64,000 bases of DNA from Microbacterium sp. VKM Ac-2870 (GCF_015350795.1 NZ_JADKSH010000001.1:496461-560460), one strand, 5' to 3'; positions 1 to 8,391 are shown, numbered from the stretch's first letter. Program-made: numbers and translations. Notes: generated by a model from the letters alone, not told the origin.

Positions 1-178
1 CGAACATCGAGAGGGTCGCGGCATCCGCACCGAAACGCTGGGCGGTATCGACGCCCACCGCCGAGAGCGAACTGCGGTTGATCACCGCCAGCATGTAGGC
101 CGCGACCGCGACACCCCAGATGAGCCACGCGCGGTAGTCCGGTCCCGTTGACGCAGGGGAGGGGCGCGCGGCGGTCAC
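1..178 (-). CDS. MFS transporter, N-terminal part (cut by window edge)
   Basis: The reading frame runs off the left edge; only the first 59 residues are visible, starting at a GTG at 178. They show a short polar N-terminus and then a hydrophobic first membrane segment with the stretch AYMLAVINRSSLSAVG, typical of the start of a major facilitator superfamily permease. The gene lies 9 bp after the DUF2087 gene on the same strand and is probably cotranscribed with it. Substrate cannot be told from this fragment. Confidence 0.6.
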   Translation of the reverse strand, partial: MTAARPSPASTGPDYRAWLIWGVAVAAYMLAVINRSSLSAVGVDTAQRFGADAATLSMF

Positions 179-187
179 CGTTCCACG

Positions 188-670
188 CTACTCGCGCGTG
201 AGCATGTACTCGGACCCGGATGCCGTGCGCCGCAGCGGGCCCTGGTCGACGAGGTAGCGCCGCAGGACCGCCACGTCCCCGTCGGGCGCAAATGACGCGA
301 GTCGCGCATTCACGTCGCTCTCTGTCATCGTTTCGCCGGGGGAGAAGGCTCGCTCGGCGATCAGGGCGAGAAGGGCGGTGCGTTCGTCGCGATGCGACGG
401 GTAGCGATCGATGCGGCCGTCTCGATCGAGGAAGCGTTCGGGCCCGCGCGGACGCGGCGGCGCGGCCAGCAGCGCGGTCAGCGGCGCATCGTCAAAGCGG
501 ACCCGGTCGCCATCCACGTCTAGCAGACCCAGCGCCTGCAATCGCTGCTGAGCGCGCGCACGTCGCCGCGGAGTGAGGGGAGCGGATGCCGTTTCGCCCA
601 ACACTGCGCGCACGTCGCCGTCGCGCAGCGCGGCTATGATTGCCCGCCACGCATCGGGGGATTCGCTCAC
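188..670 (-). CDS. DUF2087 domain-containing protein
   Basis: 160 aa. The C-terminal half (about residues 78-157) carries the DUF2087 pattern: RFLDRDGRIDRYPS, then a helical stretch, then VLRRYLVDQGPLRR. The N-terminal half looks like a small winged-helix domain with a basic run near residues 34-42. Proteins of this family are often fused to or placed near DNA-binding domains, so a regulatory role is possible but unproven. The GTG start at 670 lies 6 nt after a TAGCCT -10 box (677-682 on this strand), so the mRNA is probably leaderless. The MFS gene follows 9 bp downstream. Confidence 0.8.
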   Translation of the reverse strand: MSESPDAWRAIIAALRDGDVRAVLGETASAPLTPRRRARAQQRLQALGLLDVDGDRVRFDDAPLTALLAAPPRPRGPERFLDRDGRIDRYPSHRDERTALLALIAERAFSPGETMTESDVNARLASFAPDGDVAVLRRYLVDQGPLRRTASGSEYMLTRE

Positions 671-674
671 ACCC

Positions 675-1196
675 TCAGGCTAGCGGCGGCTCGAGCGGGA
701 AAGACCCATCCGATCTCCACGCGCCGTCAACGCCCTCAGCGAGAAGCGTCACGCGCGCAACCTCACCGCATATCGGTAACACGGTAGATATCCGCTCCTC
801 CGCACCTCGCAGCTCCGCGAGAGACCTACTGTCACCCACGGTCGCATGGGGGATGACACCGTCATACGCACCCTTATAGGGCAGACAAGTCGGGAATGCC
901 TCGGTAATCGCGCGCGTGAGCAGCAGGAAAGGGACCGGGTCCGTCGGCGCGAGCCAAAGGACGTTATCGCTGAACCATCGCGTCTCGGTCAGTCTGTAGT
1001 GAAACACGGGGGACGCCCGAACCGCGGCCGACAGTTGAGCGCGAACGAGCGGCGTGATGGCATCGACCGCGATGAAGGGGAAGAGGACGGTGATGTGCGG
1101 GGGAACACCCGAGCGCGCGTCGCGCGCATACTCATCCCGAAGGTCAGCCAGCATCGTGACTGGCGGGAGTTCGATCACGAGTGCCGAACGCCTCAT
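675..1196 (-). CDS. 2H phosphoesterase / 2'-5' RNA ligase family protein
   Basis: 173 aa. Two HxT motifs mark the LigT-like 2H fold: PHITVLFPF (His34, Thr36) and PHATVGD (His117, Thr119), about 80 residues apart as expected for the two-lobed active site. Family members hydrolyse 2',3'-cyclic phosphates or ligate 2'-5' RNA ends; the natural substrate here is unknown. The ATG at 1196 has a GGGAG ribosome site about 9 nt upstream. It ends 4 bp before the DUF2087 start, whose own -10 box lies within this gap and the gene's 3' end. Confidence 0.82.
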   Translation of the reverse strand: MRRSALVIELPPVTMLADLRDEYARDARSGVPPHITVLFPFIAVDAITPLVRAQLSAAVRASPVFHYRLTETRWFSDNVLWLAPTDPVPFLLLTRAITEAFPTCLPYKGAYDGVIPHATVGDSRSLAELRGAEERISTVLPICGEVARVTLLAEGVDGAWRSDGSFPLEPPLA

Positions 1197-1427
1197 ATGC
1201 TCATGCTCCCACGAGCCGCGCCGGGCATCCGCCGGGCGGCCGGATCAGCGCGTCGACTTCTGGGTCGTCTCCGGCGCACGAGGATGGTGTCACCTGCTTC
1301 TCTGCTCCTGCACGAGAGTAGGCAACCGCCAGAAGCACTTTTTCTGACATAATGTGCATTATCGGCAATTCCAACGAATACCGGCGAACTCACTGCGGTC
1401 CACCGTTACACGGCCCCGGAAGCCCCC
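1197..1427. other. Intergenic region without a convincing gene
   Basis: 231 bp between deoC and the 2H phosphoesterase gene. A 66-codon frame on the minus strand (1193-1393) overlaps the phosphoesterase start but is Arg-rich with no recognisable domain, so I do not call it. The notable content is an AT-rich palindrome at 1349-1362. Confidence 0.6.
1349..1362. promoter_or_regulatory. AT-rich palindrome, candidate operator
   Basis: ATAATG-TG-CATTAT: two perfect 6-bp arms around a 2-bp centre, standing out from very GC-rich surroundings. It lies about 150 bp upstream of the 2H phosphoesterase start and just downstream of deoC. The regulator is unknown. Confidence 0.4.
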
Positions 1428-2138
1428 TCAATAAGACGCGGCGTCCCCGCCGACAGGCACGCCCTCGGCAGCGTCATCGGCGAGCAATGCACGCGTCGAG
1501 GAGACGCCGAGACGCGAGGCGCCGGCGTTTACGAGCGCGATCGCCTGTGCGCGCGTGCGAATGCCACCCGAAGCCTTCACGCCCACGTGAGGCCCCACGA
1601 CGCGTGCGATGAGAGCGACGGCCGATACCGAGGCACCTCCGGCTGGGTGGTAGCCCGTCGACGTCTTGATGTAGTCAGCGCCCGCCTCGGCGCCAATCTC
1701 GCTAGAACGGATGATTTCATCATCCGAGAGGGCCGCGGACTCGATGATCACCTTCAGCGTTTTCTCTCGCGGCACGACGGCGCGGACGACGTCGAGGTCA
1801 CGGCGCACGGCGATCCAGTCGTGCGATTTCACCGCGCCGAGGTCCACGACCATGTCGATCTCGTCCGCACCCCGAGACGGGGCCAGCTCGGCCTCGAGTG
1901 CCTTGACGCGCGAATCGTGGGCTCCCGACGGAAACCCGCAGACGGTCACCACACGAAGCCCGTAAGCATCTGCGGGAATGAGCGTCGGGCGTACGCACAC
2001 GGCGCGAAGTCCGAGATCGATCGCCTCGCGCACATGGGCACCCACCTCAACGGCGGTGACTTCCGGCGTCAACAGGGTGTGGTCGATCATCACCCTCAGG
2101 TCGACGCCGGCGGAGGTCGGGAGTGCGTGGTCGCTCAT
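1428..2138 (-). CDS. deoC: Deoxyribose-phosphate aldolase
   Basis: 236 aa, normal length for DeoC. It cleaves 2-deoxyribose 5-phosphate to acetaldehyde and glyceraldehyde 3-phosphate in deoxynucleoside breakdown; cytoplasmic. Key residues are visible: Asp95 in DEIDMVVDLG, the Schiff-base Lys158 in ADYIKTSTGYH, and Lys188 in VGVKASGGIR. The ATG at 2138 is preceded by a weak purine-rich stretch. No other nucleoside catabolism gene adjoins it. The divergent spacer to the small membrane protein gene holds a palindromic ACTAAT/ATTAGT array that may control both. Confidence 0.95.
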   Translation of the reverse strand: MSDHALPTSAGVDLRVMIDHTLLTPEVTAVEVGAHVREAIDLGLRAVCVRPTLIPADAYGLRVVTVCGFPSGAHDSRVKALEAELAPSRGADEIDMVVDLGAVKSHDWIAVRRDLDVVRAVVPREKTLKVIIESAALSDDEIIRSSEIGAEAGADYIKTSTGYHPAGGASVSAVALIARVVGPHVGVKASGGIRTRAQAIALVNAGASRLGVSSTRALLADDAAEGVPVGGDAASY

Positions 2139-2193
2139 TGCTCGTCTCTGCCTGGGGTTGGCGGACTCGTGGGTGATGATTCAGAAACAGGGA

Positions 2194-2214
2194 ACTAATT
2201 AGTACACTAATAGT
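2194..2214. promoter_or_regulatory. Overlapping ACTAAT/ATTAGT inverted repeats, candidate shared operator
   Basis: ACTAATTAGT (2194-2203) overlaps ATTAGT-AC-ACTAAT (2198-2211), so three half-sites alternate in orientation. A plus-strand TAGTAT (2211-2216) and a minus-strand TAGTGT (2209-2204) could be -10 boxes for the small membrane gene and deoC, so a bound protein would block both. Spacing and arms resemble GntR- or MarR-type operators; the regulator is not in the window. Confidence 0.5.
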
Positions 2215-2266
2215 ATGCACACGAATCACCATCGTGTGATCGCTTTCTTCAGAAGGAGACCCCATC

Positions 2267-2464
2267 GTGTTCGTCGTCTACCTCGTCTTGTTCCTCGGCG
2301 GCATCTACGTCATGGGGTTCGCGTTCAATGTCGCCGAGTTCGAGGGGCTCGTCTTCATCGGCGGCCTTCTGCTGACCTCGCTCGCCGTCGGACTGCCCTT
2401 CCTTCTCGGGGCGATCGAGCACCGAGGCGAGGACGAGAAGGGCGCCGGCTCCATAAGGTCCTGA
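2267..2464 (+). CDS. Small two-helix membrane protein
   Basis: 65 aa, GTG start at 2267 behind a strong AGAAGGAGA ribosome site. Two hydrophobic segments (about residues 2-22 and 29-49) with the short link NVAEFEG, then an acidic/basic tail EHRGEDEKG. No known domain. The leader contains an inverted repeat (CACACGA at 2218-2224 with TCGTGTG at 2232-2238). The strong ribosome site and the operator-like palindrome upstream argue that it is a real, regulated gene. Function unknown. Confidence 0.65.
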   Translation: MFVVYLVLFLGGIYVMGFAFNVAEFEGLVFIGGLLLTSLAVGLPFLLGAIEHRGEDEKGAGSIRS

Positions 2465-2588
2465 CGCCGATCTCTGCGATCCGCGCAACGTGACGCACAC
2501 ACCGCGCGTCACGTTCCGCACGGTCTACACAACAGCGCTACCCTGAGATCATCTCCACTCACAGGAGATTTTCAGAAAGGGCTTCGCC

Positions 2589-3140
2589 ATGACTGCTGAA
2601 CCGCCCCTCGAGAAGACGGCAACGAACGGCATCCGGACCGCACTGGGTCTCGGCGGCGTGTTGTCGGTCATCCTCGGCATCATCATCCTCGTCTGGCCCG
2701 GCAAGACCGCGATGGCGGTCACCGCTATCATCGCGATCTACACGATCGTCGCGGGCCTCGTCTACGCGGGTATGGGCATCTTCGCCACGGGTAAGGGCGG
2801 CTGGTCGCGCATCGGCCACGTCCTACTGGGCGTGCTCTACGTCGTCGCCGGCATCGTCGCATTCTCGAACCTCGGCCTGGCCGCGCTGTCGCTGGCGGTG
2901 TTCATCGGCGTACTGGTGGGCATCATGTGGATCATCGAGGGCGTGGTGGCACTGTCCACCCTCGACCTTGCCCCTGCACGCGGTTGGACGATCTTCTACG
3001 CGATCATCTCGATCGTCGCCGGCGTCACCCTGCTGTTCTCGCCGCTCTGGGGAGCTGTCGTCCTCTGGTGGCTGCTCGGCATCTCCGCCATCGTGATGGG
3101 CGTGATCCAGATCGGCCGCGCCTTCTCGTTCGGTAAGTGA
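2589..3140 (+). CDS. HdeD family (DUF308) membrane protein
   Basis: 183 aa, six predicted membrane segments arranged as the repeated two- or three-helix units typical of DUF308/HdeD. After a 12-residue polar N-terminus comes LGLGGVLSVILGIIILVWP, then further helices each ending in a Gly-rich turn. HdeD is linked to acid resistance in E. coli, but in actinobacteria the role is unknown. The ATG at 2589 follows AGAAAGGG. A possible -10 (TACCCT) lies near 2539. A strong hairpin terminator follows directly. Confidence 0.85.
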   Translation: MTAEPPLEKTATNGIRTALGLGGVLSVILGIIILVWPGKTAMAVTAIIAIYTIVAGLVYAGMGIFATGKGGWSRIGHVLLGVLYVVAGIVAFSNLGLAALSLAVFIGVLVGIMWIIEGVVALSTLDLAPARGWTIFYAIISIVAGVTLLFSPLWGAVVLWWLLGISAIVMGVIQIGRAFSFGK

Positions 3141-3146
3141 CACGAA

Positions 3147-3189
3147 GACGAAGCGCCCCGCCGGCTGACTGTCCGCGGGGCGCTTCGTC
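3147..3189. terminator. Bidirectional hairpin terminator between hdeD-like and S9 peptidase genes
   Basis: A perfect 15-bp stem (3147-3161 with 3175-3189) with a 13-nt loop sits between convergent genes. The stem is GC-rich with GAC/GTC ends; no long U-tract is seen, as is common in actinobacteria. Confidence 0.8.
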
Positions 3190-3205
3190 GTTGACGACCA
3201 GGTCG

Positions 3206-5209
3206 TCAGCGTATCGGCAGGTATCGCGCCCACCACTCCAACACGGCCTCGAACCGCTCGACACGATGACGGGGACGACCTGACCGGGTCAGTTCGTGGT
3301 TCTCCCCCGGGAAAATCAGCATCTCCGCCTCGGTGCCCTGGCGTTTCAGCGCCGAGTAGTACCGCGTCGCCTGCTCCAGCGGGCAGCGGTAATCGAGCTC
3401 GGAGTGGAGCACGAGGGTTGGCGTCCGCACCGCGTCTACCACGGCCATCGGACTCTGCCGCGCCATGTCCTCCGCCGCGGTTCCGACGTACTCGTCACCG
3501 AAGAACGAACCGATATCGCTGGTCCCCTGGAAACTCACCGGGTCGAGGAACCCACGCTCGACGATCGCTGCGGCGAAGCGGTGATCGTGCGCAATCGTCC
3601 ACGCCGTGAGGTATCCCCCGTATGACCCACCCTGGATGCCGACGCGAGCACCATCGAGCCGGGGGTCCGATTCGATCGCCGCGTCGAGAAAGTCGATGAC
3701 ATCAACGAGGTCCAGGGTGCCCATCGCCCCCCGGATACTGCGGCCGTGTTCCCGGCCGTACCCGGCGCTGCCCCGAGGGTTGCAGTACACCACCGCATAG
3801 CCGGCATCCACGAGCACCTGTGTCTCATCGAACAGGTGTATGCCGTAAGACGCATAGGGGCCGCCGTGGATCTGCAAAATGACCGGAAAAGGGCCTTCAC
3901 CGGGCGGGACGGCAATCCACCCGTGCACCGGATAACCATCGCGAGCGGTGATCTCGCGCTCTTCCGGCAGCACGAGAACACTCTTGTCTGCCACTGCGGC
4001 GCTGAACGACGTCAGCCTGCCCTCCCCGACGAGGGCGAGCTCGCCGAGGCTCGTGGGCGTCGCGAGCGAGTAGACGATGCGCTCGGCCGCCGCCGCGTGG
4101 CCGCCGACCTCGACGTCACCGTCGACGAGCGTCGCCACCTCGCCGGCCCGGGTGACGCGGAGCAGCTCGACCCGCCCGCGGCAGCGGTTCTGAACGAGGA
4201 AGTCGTCGCCGATCGGCGTGATGTGCGAGCCCACCTCGCCGAGATCGAGGCGTTCCGGATCAGTCAGGCGGCGCGGCGTGCCAGCGGTCAATGCGCCGTC
4301 CAGGACGTACAGCGCCACGTCGGGGGCGATGAAATCCATGCCGCTCGGCCCGGGATTCGACGCCAGCACCGCCACGGTGCCGTCCCCAGCGACGGCGACA
4401 TCATCTACCGACAACCCGGCCTCGCGACCCAACACCTCGAAACTGCCCGAGCCATCGACGGCGATCGCTCGCAACGGCGTCCGAAGGTCGCGACGGTCTC
4501 TCTCGATCTCGTCGACGACGGTGATCAGGTGGGCGCCGTCAGCGGTGAAGACGACACCGTGGTGCGATGCCGCTCCCGATGTCAAAGCAACCGCGTCGGC
4601 GGCGACGCGCGTCATCTTCGGCGTCGGCGACGTCCCGTCTGCGGCCGCGGACGGCGCCGGCGTGTAGAAGGGTTCCGCGTCCATATCCGGTGCATCGATG
4701 ATGAACAGGTGCGCGGGTCGGTCACCGATGTAGCCGAGTCCGTTGGCATGCCAGCGGATGCCGGTGATGCGCCGCGGCGACTCGGCCTCCGCACCCCGCC
4801 CTTCGACGGTCCCGTAGCGACCCTGCTCCGGCACGCGCGCGGTGAAGGCCAGGCGTGTGCCATCGGGCGACCACGCGTAGTCCCCCACTCCCCCGCGCGA
4901 CGCCGTCGCCTGAACGGGTTCGCCGCCGGATGCCGGAATCACGAAGATCTGCGCCACGCCGTCGTCGTCACTGCGCACGAACGCGACTCGACCGCCGTCG
5001 GGCGACACCGTCGCGTGAGCGTCGGATACGCCACGGGTGAGGCGACGGGGCTGCCCGTCCGGGAGGTCGACGCGCCAGATCTGGCCGACATTGCGGTCGG
5101 CGGCGAGGTCGGGGCGCGATGTCGCGAAGACGGCGAACGACCCGTCGGGTGCGATGTGGGGGCGACCGACCGAGACGAGCGCGGTGATGTCCTCGGGGCG
5201 CATGCTCAC
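3206..5209 (-). CDS. S9 family serine peptidase (acylaminoacyl/dipeptidyl peptidase type)
   Basis: 667 aa. The first ~400 residues form a beta-propeller with WD40/PD40-like repeats (for example ATVSPDGGRVAFVR and YAWSPDGTRLAFTA). The C-terminal alpha/beta hydrolase domain has the prolyl oligopeptidase triad: Ser529 in GGSYGGY, Asp606 in ELDYRCP and His638 in GENHEL. Such enzymes cleave short peptides, often N-acylated or with Pro/Ala. No signal peptide, so probably cytoplasmic. The GTG at 5209 overlaps the SDR stop codon by 4 bp (GTGA), making a two-gene operon; an ATG two codons later is an alternative start. Confidence 0.92.
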   Translation of the reverse strand: MSMRPEDITALVSVGRPHIAPDGSFAVFATSRPDLAADRNVGQIWRVDLPDGQPRRLTRGVSDAHATVSPDGGRVAFVRSDDDGVAQIFVIPASGGEPVQATASRGGVGDYAWSPDGTRLAFTARVPEQGRYGTVEGRGAEAESPRRITGIRWHANGLGYIGDRPAHLFIIDAPDMDAEPFYTPAPSAAADGTSPTPKMTRVAADAVALTSGAASHHGVVFTADGAHLITVVDEIERDRRDLRTPLRAIAVDGSGSFEVLGREAGLSVDDVAVAGDGTVAVLASNPGPSGMDFIAPDVALYVLDGALTAGTPRRLTDPERLDLGEVGSHITPIGDDFLVQNRCRGRVELLRVTRAGEVATLVDGDVEVGGHAAAAERIVYSLATPTSLGELALVGEGRLTSFSAAVADKSVLVLPEEREITARDGYPVHGWIAVPPGEGPFPVILQIHGGPYASYGIHLFDETQVLVDAGYAVVYCNPRGSAGYGREHGRSIRGAMGTLDLVDVIDFLDAAIESDPRLDGARVGIQGGSYGGYLTAWTIAHDHRFAAAIVERGFLDPVSFQGTSDIGSFFGDEYVGTAAEDMARQSPMAVVDAVRTPTLVLHSELDYRCPLEQATRYYSALKRQGTEAEMLIFPGENHELTRSGRPRHRVERFEAVLEWWARYLPIR

Positions 5210-5970
5210 TCCGCCCCGAAGGCGCTGACGTCGCCGACGAGTCGCGTGTTGTCGTGCGCAATGGGCTCGACCGCGGCGAGGGCGACCTCGGCGGCGAACT
5301 CCGACACGTTGTAGAGCTTGCCGGCCGACTCGCGGCGGCTCGCGATCGCACCGGGGTTGGCGCGCTCGAGCAGCGTCGCGGTGATCGTGCCTTCGATCAT
5401 GTCGCCCGAGACGACGACGAAGCCGATGCCCTCAGCGGCGAGCTCTGGAATCCGCGCGCGTAGGGCGTCTTCGCCCGCACGCTTCGAGACCGCCACGACC
5501 TCGTACTCGGGCATCGTCGGCGTCGTCCGGATGAAGTGCGCCTGGTGGCTGGTGACGAACACCACGCGCGAACCGTCGCTCAACAGCGGTCGCGCGGCCT
5601 CGAGCACACCGACCTGCGCGTCACGGTTGAGGACGAGGGCGTAGTCCTCCCCCATACCGCTCTCCATTCCGCCCGACGCATTGAGCACGAGCAGATCGAG
5701 TCGACCGAAGGTCTCCTGCACGGCTGACATCATCGCCGCGACGGAGCCCGGGTCGGTCAGGTCGGCGCCGACCACCAGTACCTGGACGCCCAGCTCGCGC
5801 AGCTGCGCGGCCAGCTTCTCGGCGCGCGGAGCCTTGTTGCGGAAGTTGATGACGACGTTCGCGCCGGCTTCGGCGAGATAGCGCACCGTGTCGGCACCGA
5901 TGCCTCGCGAGGAGCCGGTGACGAGGGCCGTCCGTCCGGCGAGCGAACCGGCGGGGATGAGCTGGGACAT
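5206..5970 (-). CDS. SDR family protein, atypical active site
   Basis: 254 aa from the ATG at 5970, which has a good GGAG site 7 nt upstream; the frame could extend to 6030 but that gives a poor N-terminus. The Rossmann motif TGSSRGIG and the NASGG motif show NAD(P) binding. The usual YxxxK active-site pair is changed: the lysine is in VVAVSKRAGE but valine stands where the catalytic tyrosine should be. A Tyr three residues earlier (in PEYEVV) might substitute. It overlaps the S9 peptidase gene by 4 bp. Substrate unknown; it may be a noncanonical reductase or a nucleotide-binding protein without redox activity. Confidence 0.82.
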   Translation of the reverse strand: MSQLIPAGSLAGRTALVTGSSRGIGADTVRYLAEAGANVVINFRNKAPRAEKLAAQLRELGVQVLVVGADLTDPGSVAAMMSAVQETFGRLDLLVLNASGGMESGMGEDYALVLNRDAQVGVLEAARPLLSDGSRVVFVTSHQAHFIRTTPTMPEYEVVAVSKRAGEDALRARIPELAAEGIGFVVVSGDMIEGTITATLLERANPGAIASRRESAGKLYNVSEFAAEVALAAVEPIAHDNTRLVGDVSAFGAE

Positions 5971-6116
5971 GAGTGCTCCTGCGAAATGACGGATGCCGGG
6001 CGGCGATCGCCCGACATTCGACACTATCAATCGGGGGCGCGCGGCAATCGACCGCGGCCGCCGCGTCGTCGCCGGCGGGTGTTAGGGTTCGAACAAGAAC
6101 CCCGGAGGGAGCTCGA

Positions 6117-6632
6117 ATGCTGCCTGATCTGACGCAGTATCTGTGGATCGCCTGGCTCGTGCTGGCTCTGGTGTTCGTGATCATCGAGCTGCTGACCCTC
6201 GAGTTCACCTTCCTCATGCTCGCAGCCGGCTCACTCATCGGCGGCCTGGGCGTGAACCTTCTCGGGGGCGCCTGGTGGTTGCAGGTGCTCGCAGCCGCCG
6301 CCGTCGCCGCGTTGCTGCTGTTCACGATCCGCCCCCTGCTCTTGCGCGCTCTGCATCGGTCCAGCGGACTGCATCCGACCAATGTGGATGCGCTCTACGG
6401 CATGGGTGCCCGCGTGATCTCCGAGTTCGTGGACGGCCGCGGATTCGTCCGACTCGACAACGGCGAGCAGTGGACGGCGGAACTCGCTCCCTCCACTGCC
6501 GCACTCGCCGTTGGACAGCGCGCCGTCGTGACCACCGTCCGCGGCGCGACCGTCGAAGTCGCCCCCGCTCACCCCCGCCCCGCCGCCGGATCTTCCGCGG
6601 CATCCGACTCCCCCGAAAGGAGCGCCGGCTGA
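6117..6632 (+). CDS. NfeD family membrane protein
   Basis: 171 aa from the ATG at 6117, chosen for its GGAGGGAG site. Three hydrophobic segments in the first ~80 residues, then an OB-fold-like C-terminal domain (about 90-150, with GARVISEF, GFVRLDNGEQW and VGQRAVVTTVRGATVEV) as in NfeD. NfeD proteins pair with SPFH proteins in membrane microdomains, and the next gene is an SPFH protein whose ATG overlaps this stop (TGATG). A TAGGGT -10 box lies near 6083. The proline/serine tail is not conserved. Confidence 0.9.
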   Translation: MLPDLTQYLWIAWLVLALVFVIIELLTLEFTFLMLAAGSLIGGLGVNLLGGAWWLQVLAAAAVAALLLFTIRPLLLRALHRSSGLHPTNVDALYGMGARVISEFVDGRGFVRLDNGEQWTAELAPSTAALAVGQRAVVTTVRGATVEVAPAHPRPAAGSSAASDSPERSAG

Positions 6633-7621
6633 TGGTCAATGTCGGAGCATTCGTCGGACAGATCTTCGTGATCGTCCTTCTGGTCGTTGTCGCGATCTTC
6701 GTGATCGTGGTGCTTTTCCGATCTATCCGGATCATCCCCCAGGCCTATACCGGAGTCGTGGAGCGCCTCGGCCGCTACCAGCGCACCCTCTCACCCGGCC
6801 TGAGCCTGCTCATTCCCTTCGTCGACCGGCTGCGCCCGCTCGTCGACATGCGCGAGCAGGTCGTGTCCTTCCCCCCGCAGCCGGTGATCACCGAGGACAA
6901 CCTCGTGGTCTCCATCGACACCGTGGTCTACTTCCAGGTCACCGATGCGCGCGCGGCGACCTACGAGATCGCCAACTATCTGTCGGCCGTCGAGCAGCTC
7001 GCCACCACGACGCTTCGAAACGTGGTCGGCGGACTGAACCTCGAGGAGGCGTTGACGAGTCGCGACAACATCAACGGACAGTTGCGGGTCGTGCTCGACG
7101 AGGCAACCGGCAAGTGGGGCTTGCGGGTATCGCGAGTCGAGTTGAAGGCGATCGACCCGCCGCACTCCATCCAGGACTCGATGGAGAAGCAGATGCGCGC
7201 CGAGCGCGAGCGTCGGGCGACGATCCTCACGGCGGAAGGCTCCAAGCAGTCGCAGATCCTCGAGGCCGAGGGGCGTCGACAGGCCGCGATCCTGGGGGCG
7301 GAAGGCGACAAGCTGGCCGCCATCTTGCGCGCCGAGGGCGAGGCGGCCGCGATCCAGAACGTCTTCTCCGCCATCCACGCCGGGCGCCCCGACGACAAGC
7401 TGTTGGCTTACCAGTATCTGCAGACGCTGCCGAAGATCAGCGCGGGGGCGTCGAACAAGCTCTGGATCATCCCGAGCGAGTTCACCGAGGCCATGAAGGG
7501 TCTCGGCGGAGCTTTCGCGGCTCGGGCGGATGCCACGGGCACCGCGAGCGTGCCTGCAGATTCTGAGCGGGCGCCGACCACGCCGCCGGCGCCGCACACG
7601 CCTCCCGTCGCCCCCTCGTGA
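6632..7621 (+). CDS. SPFH/Band 7 (stomatin/QmcA-like) membrane protein
   Basis: 329 aa. One N-terminal membrane segment (about residues 8-29) is followed by the Band 7 domain with conserved RIIPQAYTGVVERLGRY, GLSLLIPFVD and ITEDNLVVSIDTVVYF, then a long alpha-helical region rich in Ala/Glu/Arg (about 190-265, with AEGSKQSQILEAEGRRQA) that drives oligomer assembly. The last ~35 residues are Pro/Ala-rich and probably disordered. It is translationally coupled to nfeD upstream, and its stop overlaps the GTG of the phosphodiesterase downstream. Confidence 0.95.
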   Translation: MVNVGAFVGQIFVIVLLVVVAIFVIVVLFRSIRIIPQAYTGVVERLGRYQRTLSPGLSLLIPFVDRLRPLVDMREQVVSFPPQPVITEDNLVVSIDTVVYFQVTDARAATYEIANYLSAVEQLATTTLRNVVGGLNLEEALTSRDNINGQLRVVLDEATGKWGLRVSRVELKAIDPPHSIQDSMEKQMRAERERRATILTAEGSKQSQILEAEGRRQAAILGAEGDKLAAILRAEGEAAAIQNVFSAIHAGRPDDKLLAYQYLQTLPKISAGASNKLWIIPSEFTEAMKGLGGAFAARADATGTASVPADSERAPTTPPAPHTPPVAPS

Positions 7622-8391
7622 CGCACCCGTGGTTCGCGGCGACCCGGGCTCCCCGGGTCCTCGCGCATCGTGGATTCGTCCCGCGCGACTCGGACGGAAT
7701 CGTCGAGAACAGCGTCGCCGCGTTCGCGGCAGCGCACGGCGCGGGAGCGGCGTACGTCGAATCGGACTGCCATGTGACCGCTGACGGCGTCGTCGTCTTC
7801 TTCCACGACGACGACCTGTCGCGCGTCACCGGTGACGCGCGAGCCATCGCGACGGTGAGGCACGCGGAACTCGATCAGATCATGGCAGATCGCGGCGGAC
7901 TGGCGACCGCGGCCGACACTCTTGACGCGTTTCCCACGCTCCGATTCAATCTCGATGTGAAGGCGGCGGCGGCGGCCCAACCGCTCGGCCAGCTCATCGC
8001 TGCGCACGCCGATCGCGTGCTGGTGACGAGCTTCTCCGATGCCCGCCGCCTCCGCGCCCTCGCCGCTGCCCGACATCTCGGCGGCCAACCCGCCACCTCG
8101 GCGGGGCGCGCCACCATGGGGCGCGTTCTCGCCGCGCTCGCAACCGGCTCCTCCTCGCTCGTCGCACGCGCCCTGCGGGGCGTGGATGCGCTCCAACTCC
8201 CCGAACGTCAAGGGCCCCTTCGCGTCGTCACACCGCGCCTGCTGCGGGCCGCTCATGCGGCGGGGGTGGAGGTGCACGTCTGGACCGTCAACGATCTCGC
8301 AGACATGGAGAGATTGCTCGATCTCGGCGTGGATGGGCTCGTCACCGACCGCACAGATGTGGCACTTCGAGCGGTCGACGCACGGCTTTGA
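7618..8391 (+). CDS. Glycerophosphodiester phosphodiesterase
   Basis: 257 aa. The GDPD signature is intact: VLAHRGF (catalytic His), NSVAAF after IVEN, the metal-binding pair in VESDCHVTADG, and HDDDLSRVTG; the C-terminus has VHVWTVND and GVDGLVTDR. It hydrolyses glycerophosphodiesters to glycerol 3-phosphate and an alcohol. No signal peptide, so likely cytoplasmic. The GTG start overlaps the SPFH stop (GTGA), so it is third in the nfeD operon. Confidence 0.93.
   Translation: MTHPWFAATRAPRVLAHRGFVPRDSDGIVENSVAAFAAAHGAGAAYVESDCHVTADGVVVFFHDDDLSRVTGDARAIATVRHAELDQIMADRGGLATAADTLDAFPTLRFNLDVKAAAAAQPLGQLIAAHADRVLVTSFSDARRLRALAAARHLGGQPATSAGRATMGRVLAALATGSSSLVARALRGVDALQLPERQGPLRVVTPRLLRAAHAAGVEVHVWTVNDLADMERLLDLGVDGLVTDRTDVALRAVDARL

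Noticed and set aside
1193..1393. 66-codon minus-strand frame upstream of the 2H phosphoesterase
   Set aside because: Arg-rich composition typical of a chance frame in GC-rich DNA, no domain, no ribosome site; the palindrome inside it is more likely regulatory.
3746..5314. 522-codon plus-strand frame opposite the S9 peptidase
   Set aside because: Antisense shadow of a gene with full catalytic motifs; composition (Arg/His/Asp-rich) is that of the complement frame.
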